This document shows, piece by piece, positions 1 through 8,410 of a DNA stretch of 64,000 bases. Within the stretch, counting starts at the first letter, position 1, and every line of letters begins with the position of its first letter. The position numbers and the translations under genes were made by a program. Source of the stretch: Niabella agricola. Lineage in GTDB: Bacteria; Bacteroidota; Bacteroidia; Chitinophagales; Chitinophagaceae. Location: assembly GCF_021538615.1 (NCBI RefSeq), contig NZ_JAJHIZ010000003.1, positions 2,356,001 to 2,420,000 on the forward strand, written 5' to 3'. The notes under the pieces were generated by a model, which was given only the letters and a program-made list of their open reading frames with translations, ran no database searches and was not told the origin of the DNA.

Positions 1-35
1 TGTTCCATAGTATGTGTCTGTGTTTTGTTGTTTGA

Positions 36-1145
36 TTAATCCAGCAATGAAAAGCCTTTGTCTACTTTTTCTTCCGGTTTCAGTTCGTAACTGGCACTGG
101 ACATTTCCGTTACATTGAGCACTTTCAGGTTGCGCTCATCCACTTTTTTAATAAAGGCTTCCAGTTCGCTTTGGGAAGGCGTTCCGCCTACGGTGATATT
201 GTTGTTCTGATCCAGGAAATCGAGGTTGGAACGGATCGAAGCAATGTTCTGGCTGATAGCGCCCGTAGCGGCATTCATGGCTTCCTGGAAGGCCCAGCCG
301 TCTTTAATGTTAAATACATCGGCCAATCCTTCGGTGGCGCTCTTCATTTTTTGGGTAGCTTCCAGTTTTTTGGCAATGATGGAGATGCTGCTATTGAGCG
401 TGCTTACATAAATGCGCGCGGCGCTCTCATTATCTTTTAATACTTCCAGCACTTTGCTGAACTGGTTGGCATATTGCGCATAGCTGCGTGCATTCTGCTC
501 TTCTGCCTCGCCTTCTTTACCCAGCAGGAAGGCCTTGGTGCGGGTTTCCTTTGCATCGCGGGTAAATTCATTGGCCTTTTCATTATTGCCGCCGGCAGCT
601 GCCTGCTTGGCTTTTTCCTCCAGGTTGCCCGCTTCGGCTGTAAAGCGTCGTGCATACTGGTATTTTTCTTCGGCCGTTTTTTGTGCATTTTCGCCACTGG
701 TGATCATGTCGATGCGTACACCATCCACATTGGCGATCTTATTCTTTACGCGCTTTAAGGTATCTTTTGCATCCCGCTCCAGCAACTGCAGGGTTTCTAT
801 CGGGTTCTTTCGGATGATCTCCTTTTCTCCCTTAAACAACAGCACGGTTCCCAGGCGATGCAGCAGGGAAACAATCTTGGGCGCCAGCAGCAACAGGGAT
901 ACCAGCAGGATACCAAAAATTACGAGCAGCACGCTCTTCTGGGCATACTCCAGCAGTACGGGCAGGTACTTAAAAAATGCAAACGCACCGCCAATAACCA
1001 GGGCCCAGAAAAAAACAGCGGAGATCGTTTTTTTACCTTCCGGAGTCATTACCTGTGCCGGCAGTTTATCGCCCAGCACCTGAAAAATGGGTAACTGGCT
1101 TTTGATTTCTGCCGGGATGTTGATTACCTGAGATTTTTCTGCCAT
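36..1145 (-). CDS. Membrane-anchored coiled-coil protein of unknown function
   Basis: I do not recognise the family. The 369-residue product has two hydrophobic segments close together near the N terminus (about residues 42-62 and 72-93), then a long charged, Ala/Glu/Lys-rich region (about 115-330) that looks like continuous helix or coiled coil. This gives a double membrane anchor with a large cytoplasmic rod, superficially like PspA-type or scaffold proteins, but no diagnostic motif supports that. The ATG at 1145 is preferred over a TTG two codons upstream. It follows the gene at 1155-1865 by 9 nt on the same strand, so the two are probably co-transcribed and may act together. Role unknown. 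Confidence 0.8.
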   Translation of the reverse strand: MAEKSQVINIPAEIKSQLPIFQVLGDKLPAQVMTPEGKKTISAVFFWALVIGGAFAFFKYLPVLLEYAQKSVLLVIFGILLVSLLLLAPKIVSLLHRLGTVLLFKGEKEIIRKNPIETLQLLERDAKDTLKRVKNKIANVDGVRIDMITSGENAQKTAEEKYQYARRFTAEAGNLEEKAKQAAAGGNNEKANEFTRDAKETRTKAFLLGKEGEAEEQNARSYAQYANQFSKVLEVLKDNESAARIYVSTLNSSISIIAKKLEATQKMKSATEGLADVFNIKDGWAFQEAMNAATGAISQNIASIRSNLDFLDQNNNITVGGTPSQSELEAFIKKVDERNLKVLNVTEMSSASYELKPEEKVDKGFSLLD

Positions 1146-1154
1146 TGTCAATTT

Positions 1155-1865
1155 TTAGTTTATGTTCTGTTCAATAATTGAAAGTGCTTTTTCAATATCG
1201 CTTACCACCTCTGTTACGGCCGCTTTGCCGGTGCGGATCTTCTGATCAATATCAGTAAGCTGGGCATCGTAAGAGCCGTCCAGGGTTTGATACGATTGTT
1301 CTTTTGCAGCAAGCTGTTCCTGCAGCTCTGCAATTTTTGCCTTCAGGTCCTGGATCTCTTTTTCGAGCGATTGCTTTTCCCGCACCAGGTTGTTTTGAAT
1401 GCCCTGTTTCTGGTTTTCCTTTTGTACCACATCCTGGGCAATTACCTCCTGTATCCGTGCAGCATAGTTGCGGCCGGTTTTCAGCAGCTTCTCTTTGGTG
1501 AGCGATTTGTCTACATACTTTAACGAGGTAAATGCGGCCTTAATAGAAGTAGCGTCGATGGTGCCCATATCCGCGGCAGCGTTCCACACTTCAAAAAAAT
1601 CGATCCCGTCTTCGTTCAGCTTTTCCAGCAGGTCCAGCACCTTTCCCTTCATTTCTTTAAGGTCGGTACCCGGTACGGTTGCAGTATCTACGGGTTGTAC
1701 ATAAACCGGAACAACGGGCGTAACGGCCACCGGTTCGGGCGTTTTTACAGGAGTAACGGGAGCAGACGCGGGCGTTGCTGTAGGTGCTGCATGTTCATCT
1801 TCAAAAATCAGTCTTCTAATATTCCGGAGAATGCCGAAGCTAGTCTTACCAGGCTTTGTGTCCAT
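1155..1865 (-). CDS. Pro/Thr/Val linker plus coiled-coil protein, unknown function
   Basis: Unrecognised 236-residue protein. Seen: a short basic/amphipathic N terminus, a low-complexity Pro/Ala/Thr/Val linker (about residues 28-65), a helical middle part, then a strong heptad-like coiled coil (about 150-200; runs of Glu, Lys, Leu and Gln) and a final helical tail. No signal peptide or membrane segment. The ATG at 1865 starts at MDTKPGK; an upstream in-frame extension of 22 residues is possible but looks like leader DNA. It lies 9 nt before the membrane coiled-coil gene at 36-1145, suggesting a soluble partner of that membrane protein (inference). Confidence 0.75.
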   Translation of the reverse strand: MDTKPGKTSFGILRNIRRLIFEDEHAAPTATPASAPVTPVKTPEPVAVTPVVPVYVQPVDTATVPGTDLKEMKGKVLDLLEKLNEDGIDFFEVWNAAADMGTIDATSIKAAFTSLKYVDKSLTKEKLLKTGRNYAARIQEVIAQDVVQKENQKQGIQNNLVREKQSLEKEIQDLKAKIAELQEQLAAKEQSYQTLDGSYDAQLTDIDQKIRTGKAAVTEVVSDIEKALSIIEQNIN

Positions 1866-2033
1866 ATTCAATAAATCTAAGCTAAAATACAAAAACTCTG
1901 CAGAAAAAGCGGTATCCCCGGCGGCGAACAAAGGGCCATTGCCGGTGAATTGTTAAAAAACGGGCGCCGGTTCCCTTATTCCGCCGGAAGACGCGCTTTA
2001 GATAAAAAAATTAAGTAAATAAGAAATTAATTA

Positions 2034-2062
2034 TTGTTTTACGATAATTACTTATACCTTTA
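2034..2062 (+). promoter_or_regulatory. Probable promoter for the DUF2975/HTH operon
   Basis: TTG (2034-2036), an 18-bp spacer and TACCTTTA (2055-2062), one base off the Bacteroidota -7 box TAnnTTTG. It lies 14 bp before the ATG at 2077, in an AT-rich stretch. Prediction from consensus only. Confidence 0.45.
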
Positions 2063-2076
2063 CAGAAATTATCCAA

Positions 2077-2595
2077 ATGCAAAAGGTTCGCGTTATTGCT
2101 ACGGCGCTGTTGTATCTTTCCCGTCTTTTGGCGGTTCCTTACCTGGCTACGGCGCTATACATCATCATTTGCTTTCTTTTCAGCAATCAGTTGGTACACC
2201 CACTGGATGGCGGACAACGTTTTGCCCTGCATTACCCGTTTACATCCACTAATTTTTTGATCGGGGATGAGTACCGGTTCATCTATATTTTTGAAATGAC
2301 CGCCTTTATTGGTTTATACGGCGTTTTTTTCTGGATGCTGGGTAACATTTTTAAAACGTTCCGGGAGCAAAAACTCTTTACCCGAAAGGGCGTACAGCGG
2401 CTGAAAGTATTTTACCTGCTCAATTTCCTGGCGCCGCTTCCCTTCCTGGTGCGGCACCTGGCCGATCATTATGAAGTAAGCACCATTGTGATTCTTACGG
2501 TATTGCATTGGGTATTGGGCATCTTTGCTTATTTTATGGCCGTTATTTTTAGCCGGGGCCTGCAATTACAAAACGAACAAGATTTAATATTTTAA
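2077..2595 (+). CDS. DUF2975 family membrane protein
   Basis: A 172-residue integral membrane protein with four predicted transmembrane segments (about 15-38, 72-97, 110-130 and 137-160), the usual size and topology of DUF2975. The family has no established biochemical role, but it is typically encoded beside a very small Cro/CI-type HTH protein, exactly as here (3 nt gap to the HTH gene at 2599), so it may be a membrane sensor or target for that regulator (inference). A Bacteroidota-type promoter lies just upstream. The ABC transporter genes further downstream on the same strand may belong to the same transcription unit. Confidence 0.85.
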   Translation: MQKVRVIATALLYLSRLLAVPYLATALYIIICFLFSNQLVHPLDGGQRFALHYPFTSTNFLIGDEYRFIYIFEMTAFIGLYGVFFWMLGNIFKTFREQKLFTRKGVQRLKVFYLLNFLAPLPFLVRHLADHYEVSTIVILTVLHWVLGIFAYFMAVIFSRGLQLQNEQDLIF

Positions 2596-2598
2596 ACC

Positions 2599-2811
2599 AT
2601 GCCAATTATCATAAACCTTGATGTAATGCTTGCCAAACGTAAGATGCAGTCAAAGGAATTGGCCGAAATTTTAAACGTTACACCCGCCAATTTATCCATA
2701 CTCAAAACGGGCAAGGCCAGGGGCATCCGCTTCGACTCACTGGAGGCTATCTGTAAAGCACTGAAATGCCAGCCCGGGGATATACTGGAATATGTAGAGG
2801 AAGAAAGCTAA
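2599..2811 (+). CDS. Small Cro/CI-type HTH transcriptional regulator
   Basis: A 70-residue stand-alone DNA-binding domain. A helix-turn-helix is seen at about residues 18-40 (SKELAEILNVTPANLSILKTG), followed by the usual SLEAICKALKCQPGDILEY segment of HTH_26/YozG-like proteins. There is no effector domain, so any signal must come from a partner; the DUF2975 membrane protein ending 3 nt upstream is the obvious candidate. It probably controls its own operon and perhaps the ABC transporter/M1 peptidase genes that start 80 nt downstream (inference). Confidence 0.88.
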   Translation: MPIIINLDVMLAKRKMQSKELAEILNVTPANLSILKTGKARGIRFDSLEAICKALKCQPGDILEYVEEES

Positions 2812-2891
2812 ATCCATCATAACAGCACTGGGTATAAAAAATGCGGCCGCGGGCTGCAGGGAATTTTATTGTCTTTAAAAAACCGGATCAC

Positions 2892-3758
2892 ATGAACCGT
2901 CTTACCATCGAACAACTTAGTAAAACCTACCCCGGCGGGGTAAAAGCCCTTAATGATATTTCCCTGGAATTATCCAACGGGATGTTTGGCCTGCTGGGCC
3001 CCAACGGTGCCGGAAAATCTTCATTGATGCGGACCATTGCCGGCTTGCAGACACCGGACTCGGGCCGCATTACCTTTAACGGCGCCACGGTTACACCGGG
3101 TTCTGTGCTTATTAAAAAACAACTGGGCTATCTGCCCCAGGACTTTGGGGTGTATCCGAAACTGTCTGCTGCAACACTACTGGATCACCTGGCGATCCTT
3201 AAAGGCATCACACACAAAGCTGCGCGGAAAGAACAGATAGGGGCCTTACTGCAACGGACCAACCTTTATATGCATAAGGACAAAGCCGTAAGCAGTTTTT
3301 CCGGGGGGATGCGACAGCGCTTTGGTATTGCGCAGGCCTTGTTGGGCAACCCACAGCTGATCATTGTGGATGAACCTACCGCTGGCCTGGATCCGGAAGA
3401 ACGCAACCGCTTTAATAACCTGCTCAGCGAAATCGGGGAACAGGTGATCGTGATCCTTTCTACCCACCTGGTGGAAGATGTGCGGAACCTCTGCACCCAT
3501 ATGGCCATTATTCAAAACGGCAGCCTTATTGCAACAGGAAGACCCGATGATTTTGTGAGGGCGCTTGATGGAAAAATATGGTCGAAACGGATCGACAAAA
3601 AAGACGAAGCGCCACCAGCACACCGGGTGATTTCATCGCATTTTACGGCCGGAAAGCTGCACATCAATGTGTACGCAGAAGCGGAACCGGGGGATGGCTT
3701 TTTGCCCAAACAGGCTGACCTGGAGGCTGTTTATTTTACCCAACTTACCCAATCCTGA
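2892..3758 (+). CDS. ABC transporter ATP-binding protein
   Basis: A 288-residue ABC ATPase. Seen: Walker A GPNGAGKSS near residue 38, Q-loop region YLPQDFG, signature FSGGMRQRFGIAQ, Walker B LIIVDEPTAGLDP, and H-loop STHLVED. The C-terminal ~80 residues form the regulatory extension common in ABC-2 type ATPases. The ATG at 2892 is used because the Walker A then sits at the normal distance; a further upstream in-frame ATG (2841) lies in the leader. Its stop (TGA ending 3758) is followed after one base by the start of the permease-peptidase fusion, so the two proteins should form one transporter at the inner membrane. Confidence 0.93.
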   Translation: MNRLTIEQLSKTYPGGVKALNDISLELSNGMFGLLGPNGAGKSSLMRTIAGLQTPDSGRITFNGATVTPGSVLIKKQLGYLPQDFGVYPKLSAATLLDHLAILKGITHKAARKEQIGALLQRTNLYMHKDKAVSSFSGGMRQRFGIAQALLGNPQLIIVDEPTAGLDPEERNRFNNLLSEIGEQVIVILSTHLVEDVRNLCTHMAIIQNGSLIATGRPDDFVRALDGKIWSKRIDKKDEAPPAHRVISSHFTAGKLHINVYAEAEPGDGFLPKQADLEAVYFTQLTQS

Positions 3759-3759
3759 A

Positions 3760-6700
3760 ATGATGTTCCGGCGATTAATCCATTTTGAATGGCTGTTCAT
3801 CAGCAGGAAACGATCGTTTTACCTGTTGCTCCTGTTCTTCATCCTGTTGGGGCTTGCGGCCGGAACGGTGGCGCGTTTCCCATTTCCCAATGCGTTTAAG
3901 AACGGCACCTATGTACTGAATTATATTATAGGTATCCTGTCCTTACTCTGCATCTTCTCCACCACCATACTAACGGCACAGACCCTGTTCCGCGAGAAGG
4001 ACAGCCGCTTTGAATCCATTCTTTATGCCACACCCGTTCGCAAAGGCCCGTATGTATGCAGCCGGTTCGGTATTGTTTTTTTGGTGAGCGCCCTCTGCTA
4101 CCTGTTGCTGATAGCGGGTATGATGGCGGGGCATCGGATGCCCGGCCGGTACCCGGGTGAGTTGGATGCCATACTTCCCCTGCGATATTTGCAGCCCTTT
4201 TTCATGCTCCTGCTGCCCAATATTCTTTTTTGTACAGCAGTGGCTGTAAGCATCGGCCTGTTTACCCGCAATAAGATGCTGGTATATGTATTCGGCATAC
4301 TGGTGTATTTTCTTTACTGGGGCATTTCGTTTTATGCCAACGCACCCATCATTGCCAACAGTACACCAATGCCGGCTTCGGCCATGCGTATGGCCGCATT
4401 GGCAGATCCGTTCGGCATATCGGCCTTCCTGGAGCAAACCCGCTACTGGAGCGCCCTCCAGCGCAATACGCAGCTGCTGCAGCTGAACGGCCATTTGCTT
4501 ATAAACCGGCTGCTTTACCTGGCCGTATCCGGACTGCTGCTTTTGCTGGCTTATAAAAAATTTGTACTACAGCCACAGCAGGAAGGCAGCCCCCAGCGAA
4601 AACGCCCGTTATCGGTAGTGCCTCATACTGCCTACCACCCTGTAATTACCCGTACCGCTTCCTGGCGTTATCACTTGCAATGTTTGCAAAGCCTGGTATC
4701 GATCGGGTGGAACAATATTATTAAAAGCATTCCTATCTGGCTGATCCTTGCGGGCTGGGTGGGTTTTATGAGTATCGAAACCTTTAGCGATATTAATGGC
4801 AACAGCCGGATGCCGGAGCACCTGACCACTACCGCCGTACTTGTTAAAAGTATTTTGTCCGGACTGCCGATAGTGGCGCTGCTGGCACTGGTTTTTTATG
4901 GGAATGAACTTTTCTGGCGCAGTCATAATACCCGCTTTGATGCACTGGAAAACACCACTGCCGTTCGGCCCGTTGTCCTGTTGGTTTCAAAATGGTTGTC
5001 ACTTTTGCCCATAGTGCTCCTGCTATTGCTGGCAGGGATCGGCATGGGATTGCTGATACAGCTTATTAAGCAAAATGCGCCCATCGATTGGGCGTTGTAT
5101 GCCTCGCTGTTTTACCTTATAGGCCTGCCTTTATTCCTGAATGCGGGATTGATCATTTGCATACAGGCGCTCATCAAAAATAAGTATGCCGGCATCGTGG
5201 TTGCAGGACTGGTGGTGTTACTGACCAACACCAGTATGGGTAACCTGTTTGGCCTGAAACATCCATTGCTGCGCTTTGCCAATACGTTCCAGGGGGCTTA
5301 TAGCGAAATGAATGGCTTTGACAATACCCTTACTGCTTTTCATTACCAGATGTTATATTGGTCTTGCATTACCTTATTGCTTTTTATGATCACAACTGCG
5401 TTCAGGCGGGGTGCCGTTAGCAGCCACCGGGCCTCATGGGTGTGGAAGATTTGTATATTGGGCGTACTTTCAGGCGCCGCCATTTATGCAGGTGCCACTA
5501 TTTTCAGCAATACGCCATTCATGAACCGGCAGGCCCTTACAGACTGGAAGATCTCCTACGAAAAAAAATATGCCTTTATTGCAAACCGGCCCCAGCCGGA
5601 AATCACCGATGTATCAGCGGCAATCGATCTTTATCCGGATAAGGCAGGTTATGAGGTACAGGGCCGTTACCGGATGGTGAACCAAACCCATTTTCCCATC
5701 GACACCCTTTATATGTATGGTGATAAGGAAATGCGCTGGAAACAGTGGCAGGTGAACAATGGGAAATGCATTGCAGCAGATTCCCTTTACGGTTATTATA
5801 CATTTAAGCTTCACCAACCGTTAATGCCCAACGACAGTATGAGCCTGCAATTTAGTTTTGAATACCAGGGCAACCCTTTTAAACCGGCGGCCGGCTTTAA
5901 CACCATTACCCGGAACGGGAGCTTTATCCGCGTCAGCCGGTACTTTCCGGTACCCGGGTATAATAACAGCAATGAAATTGAAGACAAGCAGGTTCGTAAA
6001 AAATATGGCCTTGATACGGCCGACCGGCTTACTTCCCTGTCATCACCCCGGGAACAGGATGCCGGCTTTGTGCACTTTGAAGCCGTGGTATCAGTTGATG
6101 ACAACCAAACGGCCATCAGCATTGGCGAGCTGACGGGGCAATGGAAAAAGGGATCCCGCAATTATTACCGTTACAAAACACCGGTATCGGTACCCTTCCG
6201 GTTTGCCGTGGCATCCGCCCGGTATGCGGTTAAAAAGAAACGGCAGGGCAACACCATTGTTGAAGTGTATTATACTCCGGAGCATTCACGGAACATCGGC
6301 CACCTTATGAATACCGCACGCCAGAGCATTGCTTATTGTGCAACCAACATTGGCCCCTACCCGTTTTCAACCGCCCGGTTCGTGGAAATATCTGCGCTTA
6401 CCAAAGGCTTTGCAGGAACGGCCTACCCCGGCAGCTTATTCATCAATGAAGGATTCGGGTACCGCAATGTGATCGATCAGGATCCGGCAAAGGACATCAT
6501 CAATGAAATGGTAAGTCACGAAACGGCGCATACCTGGTGGGGCAACAGCGGCATTGCACCGGATGAACGGGAAGGCAGCACGCTGATGACCGAAACGCTG
6601 GCTATGTATACGGAGCTGATGTGTTATAAAAAAGTATACGGCACCGGTGTACTTGCCAACCGGGTAGGTGTGCACAAAGACCTGTACCTCAGCAGCCGCA

Positions 6701-7278
6701 ACCAGTCTGACGAGCCGCCCCTGTTCCGGCTAAACCCGGCGCAATCGTATCTTTCGTACGATAAGGGAATGGTGATCATGTACCAGCTTTACCTGAGGTT
6801 AGGTGAAGCGCGGATCAACAGCGCATTAAAAAGCTTTTACCAGCAGCACGCTTATCCGCAGCCGGCGCCTGTTGCTACAGACCTGCTGCAGGCGTTGTAT
6901 GCGGTGGCAACGCCTTCGGATACCACCAAACTGGATGAATGGTTCCGGCAGGTTGTTACCTACGACCTGGTGCTGAAAAGCGCCATCGTGAGCCGGCAGG
7001 CAAATAATACATATATATTAAAACTGGATGCGGCTGTTACCAAATACAAGGAAGACGGAAAGGGCAATGAAACCGCGATTCCCTTTAATGAACCCGTCGA
7101 TTTGCTGATCTGTTTTTCCGGAGGCAAAACGGAAAAGCGGGTACTGCAGCCCGTTGGTAACCGGATTCAAACAACGCTTTCATTTAGCCAAAAGCCCCTG
7201 CGCGTAGTGCTGGATCCGGATCTTAAATTCCTGAACCGCTCGGATGAAACAAAGGAAAAAACGATAACCACCCGCTGA
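3760..7278 (+). CDS. ABC-2 type permease fused to M1-family metallopeptidase domain
   Basis: A 1172-residue two-part protein. The N-terminal half (about 1-580) has roughly twelve hydrophobic segments in two ABC-2 permease-like blocks separated by soluble loops; the C-terminal half (about 600-1172) is an M1 (gluzincin) domain, expected on the extracytoplasmic side. Zinc motif HETAH at 920-924 with probable third ligand E945 in TETLAMY; a Y-x-KG-type segment follows (SYDKGMVIM). The GxMEN substrate motif of classical M1 aminopeptidases is absent; the equivalent stretch reads AGTAYPG (885-891). Starts one base after the ATPase stop. The family is known in Bacteroidota as permease/M1 fusion; substrate unknown. 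Peptidase activity on peptides moved by the transporter is inference. Confidence 0.9.
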   Translation: MMFRRLIHFEWLFISRKRSFYLLLLFFILLGLAAGTVARFPFPNAFKNGTYVLNYIIGILSLLCIFSTTILTAQTLFREKDSRFESILYATPVRKGPYVCSRFGIVFLVSALCYLLLIAGMMAGHRMPGRYPGELDAILPLRYLQPFFMLLLPNILFCTAVAVSIGLFTRNKMLVYVFGILVYFLYWGISFYANAPIIANSTPMPASAMRMAALADPFGISAFLEQTRYWSALQRNTQLLQLNGHLLINRLLYLAVSGLLLLLAYKKFVLQPQQEGSPQRKRPLSVVPHTAYHPVITRTASWRYHLQCLQSLVSIGWNNIIKSIPIWLILAGWVGFMSIETFSDINGNSRMPEHLTTTAVLVKSILSGLPIVALLALVFYGNELFWRSHNTRFDALENTTAVRPVVLLVSKWLSLLPIVLLLLLAGIGMGLLIQLIKQNAPIDWALYASLFYLIGLPLFLNAGLIICIQALIKNKYAGIVVAGLVVLLTNTSMGNLFGLKHPLLRFANTFQGAYSEMNGFDNTLTAFHYQMLYWSCITLLLFMITTAFRRGAVSSHRASWVWKICILGVLSGAAIYAGATIFSNTPFMNRQALTDWKISYEKKYAFIANRPQPEITDVSAAIDLYPDKAGYEVQGRYRMVNQTHFPIDTLYMYGDKEMRWKQWQVNNGKCIAADSLYGYYTFKLHQPLMPNDSMSLQFSFEYQGNPFKPAAGFNTITRNGSFIRVSRYFPVPGYNNSNEIEDKQVRKKYGLDTADRLTSLSSPREQDAGFVHFEAVVSVDDNQTAISIGELTGQWKKGSRNYYRYKTPVSVPFRFAVASARYAVKKKRQGNTIVEVYYTPEHSRNIGHLMNTARQSIAYCATNIGPYPFSTARFVEISALTKGFAGTAYPGSLFINEGFGYRNVIDQDPAKDIINEMVSHETAHTWWGNSGIAPDEREGSTLMTETLAMYTELMCYKKVYGTGVLANRVGVHKDLYLSSRNQSDEPPLFRLNPAQSYLSYDKGMVIMYQLYLRLGEARINSALKSFYQQHAYPQPAPVATDLLQALYAVATPSDTTKLDEWFRQVVTYDLVLKSAIVSRQANNTYILKLDAAVTKYKEDGKGNETAIPFNEPVDLLICFSGGKTEKRVLQPVGNRIQTTLSFSQKPLRVVLDPDLKFLNRSDETKEKTITTR

Positions 7279-7312
7279 CCATCCCTATTAGCGCTTGCTT
7301 CCTAGGCTGATG

Positions 7313-7343
7313 GTAAATAAAAAGCACCCCTTTCGGAGTGCTT
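7313..7343 (-). terminator. Rho-independent terminator of the ribosomal operon
   Basis: Read on the minus strand: 9-bp stem (AAGCACTCC with GGGGTGCTT, one G-U pair) closed by a GAAA tetraloop (7331-7334), followed by TTTTTATTT. It lies 27 bp after the tsf stop codon, between convergent genes. Confidence 0.92.
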
Positions 7344-7370
7344 AAAGCTATTTTACAAAACCGGTAAGGT

Positions 7371-8207
7371 TTATCCTAATGCTACTCTTTTAAATTCGGT
7401 AACGGTTACATCACCGCTTTCTTTCAGGTAGTCTGCTACAGATTTACCAGCATCTTTTACAAAAGCCTGGGCAGTTAAGGTTTGCTCTTTAAAGAACGCG
7501 GCCATCTTACCTTCAGCAATTTTAGCCAGCATTTCTTCAGGCTTACCTGCCATTTTCGGATCTTCTTTCATAATGTCCATAATCACGGCTTTTTCACGTG
7601 CCACTACATCAGCCGGAACACTTGCAGCGTCTACTGCCACCGGGCTCAGGGCTGCTACCTGCATTGCCACATCCTTACCTACTTCAGCCGCTTCTTTATT
7701 CAACCCTACCAGTACACCAATGCGGTAAGCACCGTGAATATAAGCAGCTACATAAGGTGCATCCACTCTTTCAAATTTGGTAATACCGATTTTTTCGCCG
7801 ATAGACGCCAGTTTATCATTTACCAGGTCTGCAATTTTTGCTCCGCCGATTTCAGCAGCATTCAGTTCGTCAACGCTCTTAATGTCGTTGGCGATTGCCG
7901 TATCTGCAATGCTTTTTACAAAAGCAACAAAGTCTTCGTTTTTAGAAACGAAGTCCGTTTCGCAGCTTACGCATACAACGATGCCAGACTTATTGTCTGC
8001 TGTAGTTTGCGCTACTACTACACCTTCTTTTGCTTCACGGTCGCTTCTTTTTGCCGCTACTTTCTGGCCTTGCTTGCGCAGCCAGTCGATCGCAGCTTCA
8101 AAATCGCCGTTTGTTTCTGTTAATGCCTTCCGGCAATCCATCATACCAGCGCCGGTTGCTTGGCGCAGTTTATTAATATCCTGTGCGGTTATAGTTACTG
8201 TACTCAT
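7371..8207 (-). CDS. tsf: Elongation factor Ts
   Basis: A 278-residue EF-Ts, the nucleotide-exchange factor that releases GDP from EF-Tu in the cytoplasm. Seen: N-terminal UBA-like domain with RQATGAGMMDCRKAL (about 14-28), the characteristic CETDFVSKN at about 81-89, and the dimerisation/core domain with AYIHG and the QVAALSP segment. Length is normal for a Bacteroidota EF-Ts. Last gene of rplM-rpsI-rpsB-tsf, followed by a strong terminator. The 203-nt spacer to rpsB is unusually long and full of TTTAAG-like words. Confidence 0.98.
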   Translation of the reverse strand: MSTVTITAQDINKLRQATGAGMMDCRKALTETNGDFEAAIDWLRKQGQKVAAKRSDREAKEGVVVAQTTADNKSGIVVCVSCETDFVSKNEDFVAFVKSIADTAIANDIKSVDELNAAEIGGAKIADLVNDKLASIGEKIGITKFERVDAPYVAAYIHGAYRIGVLVGLNKEAAEVGKDVAMQVAALSPVAVDAASVPADVVAREKAVIMDIMKEDPKMAGKPEEMLAKIAEGKMAAFFKEQTLTAQAFVKDAGKSVADYLKESGDVTVTEFKRVALG

Positions 8208-8378
8208 TTTTTTGTTTAAAGTTTGGAGTTTAAGGGTTGAAGTTCGGCACTTCAGATCTTAAACCGGACTTATTTATGAAATCTTATTGTTATCAATCCG
8301 GCTATACGTTTACAGAACCGGATCAAAGAGAGTAAGGTTTAAGATTCAGTATCTGACTTCTAAGGCCATGCCTTAAAT

Positions 8379-8406
8379 TCAAACATTGAACCTTAAACCT
8401 TAAACG
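8379..8406 (-). repeat. 28-nt intercistronic repeat, copy near rpsB
   Basis: Lies just 3' of the rpsB stop codon on the coding strand and reads as repeated GTTTAAGG-like words. The same 28-nt stretch, with 3 differences, occurs at 49425-49452 just 3' of the S9 peptidase stop, in the same orientation relative to the upstream gene. Compared base by base by eye. Confidence 0.8.
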
Positions 8407-8410
8407 TTTA

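Noticed and set aside
1146..1151. TTG start two codons before the ATG of the first gene
   Set aside because: The ATG is the better start and leaves the protein unchanged in all but two residues.
7482..8262. Plus-strand frames of 160-210 codons opposite tsf
   Set aside because: Shadows of EF-Ts; product is Cys/Phe-rich nonsense.
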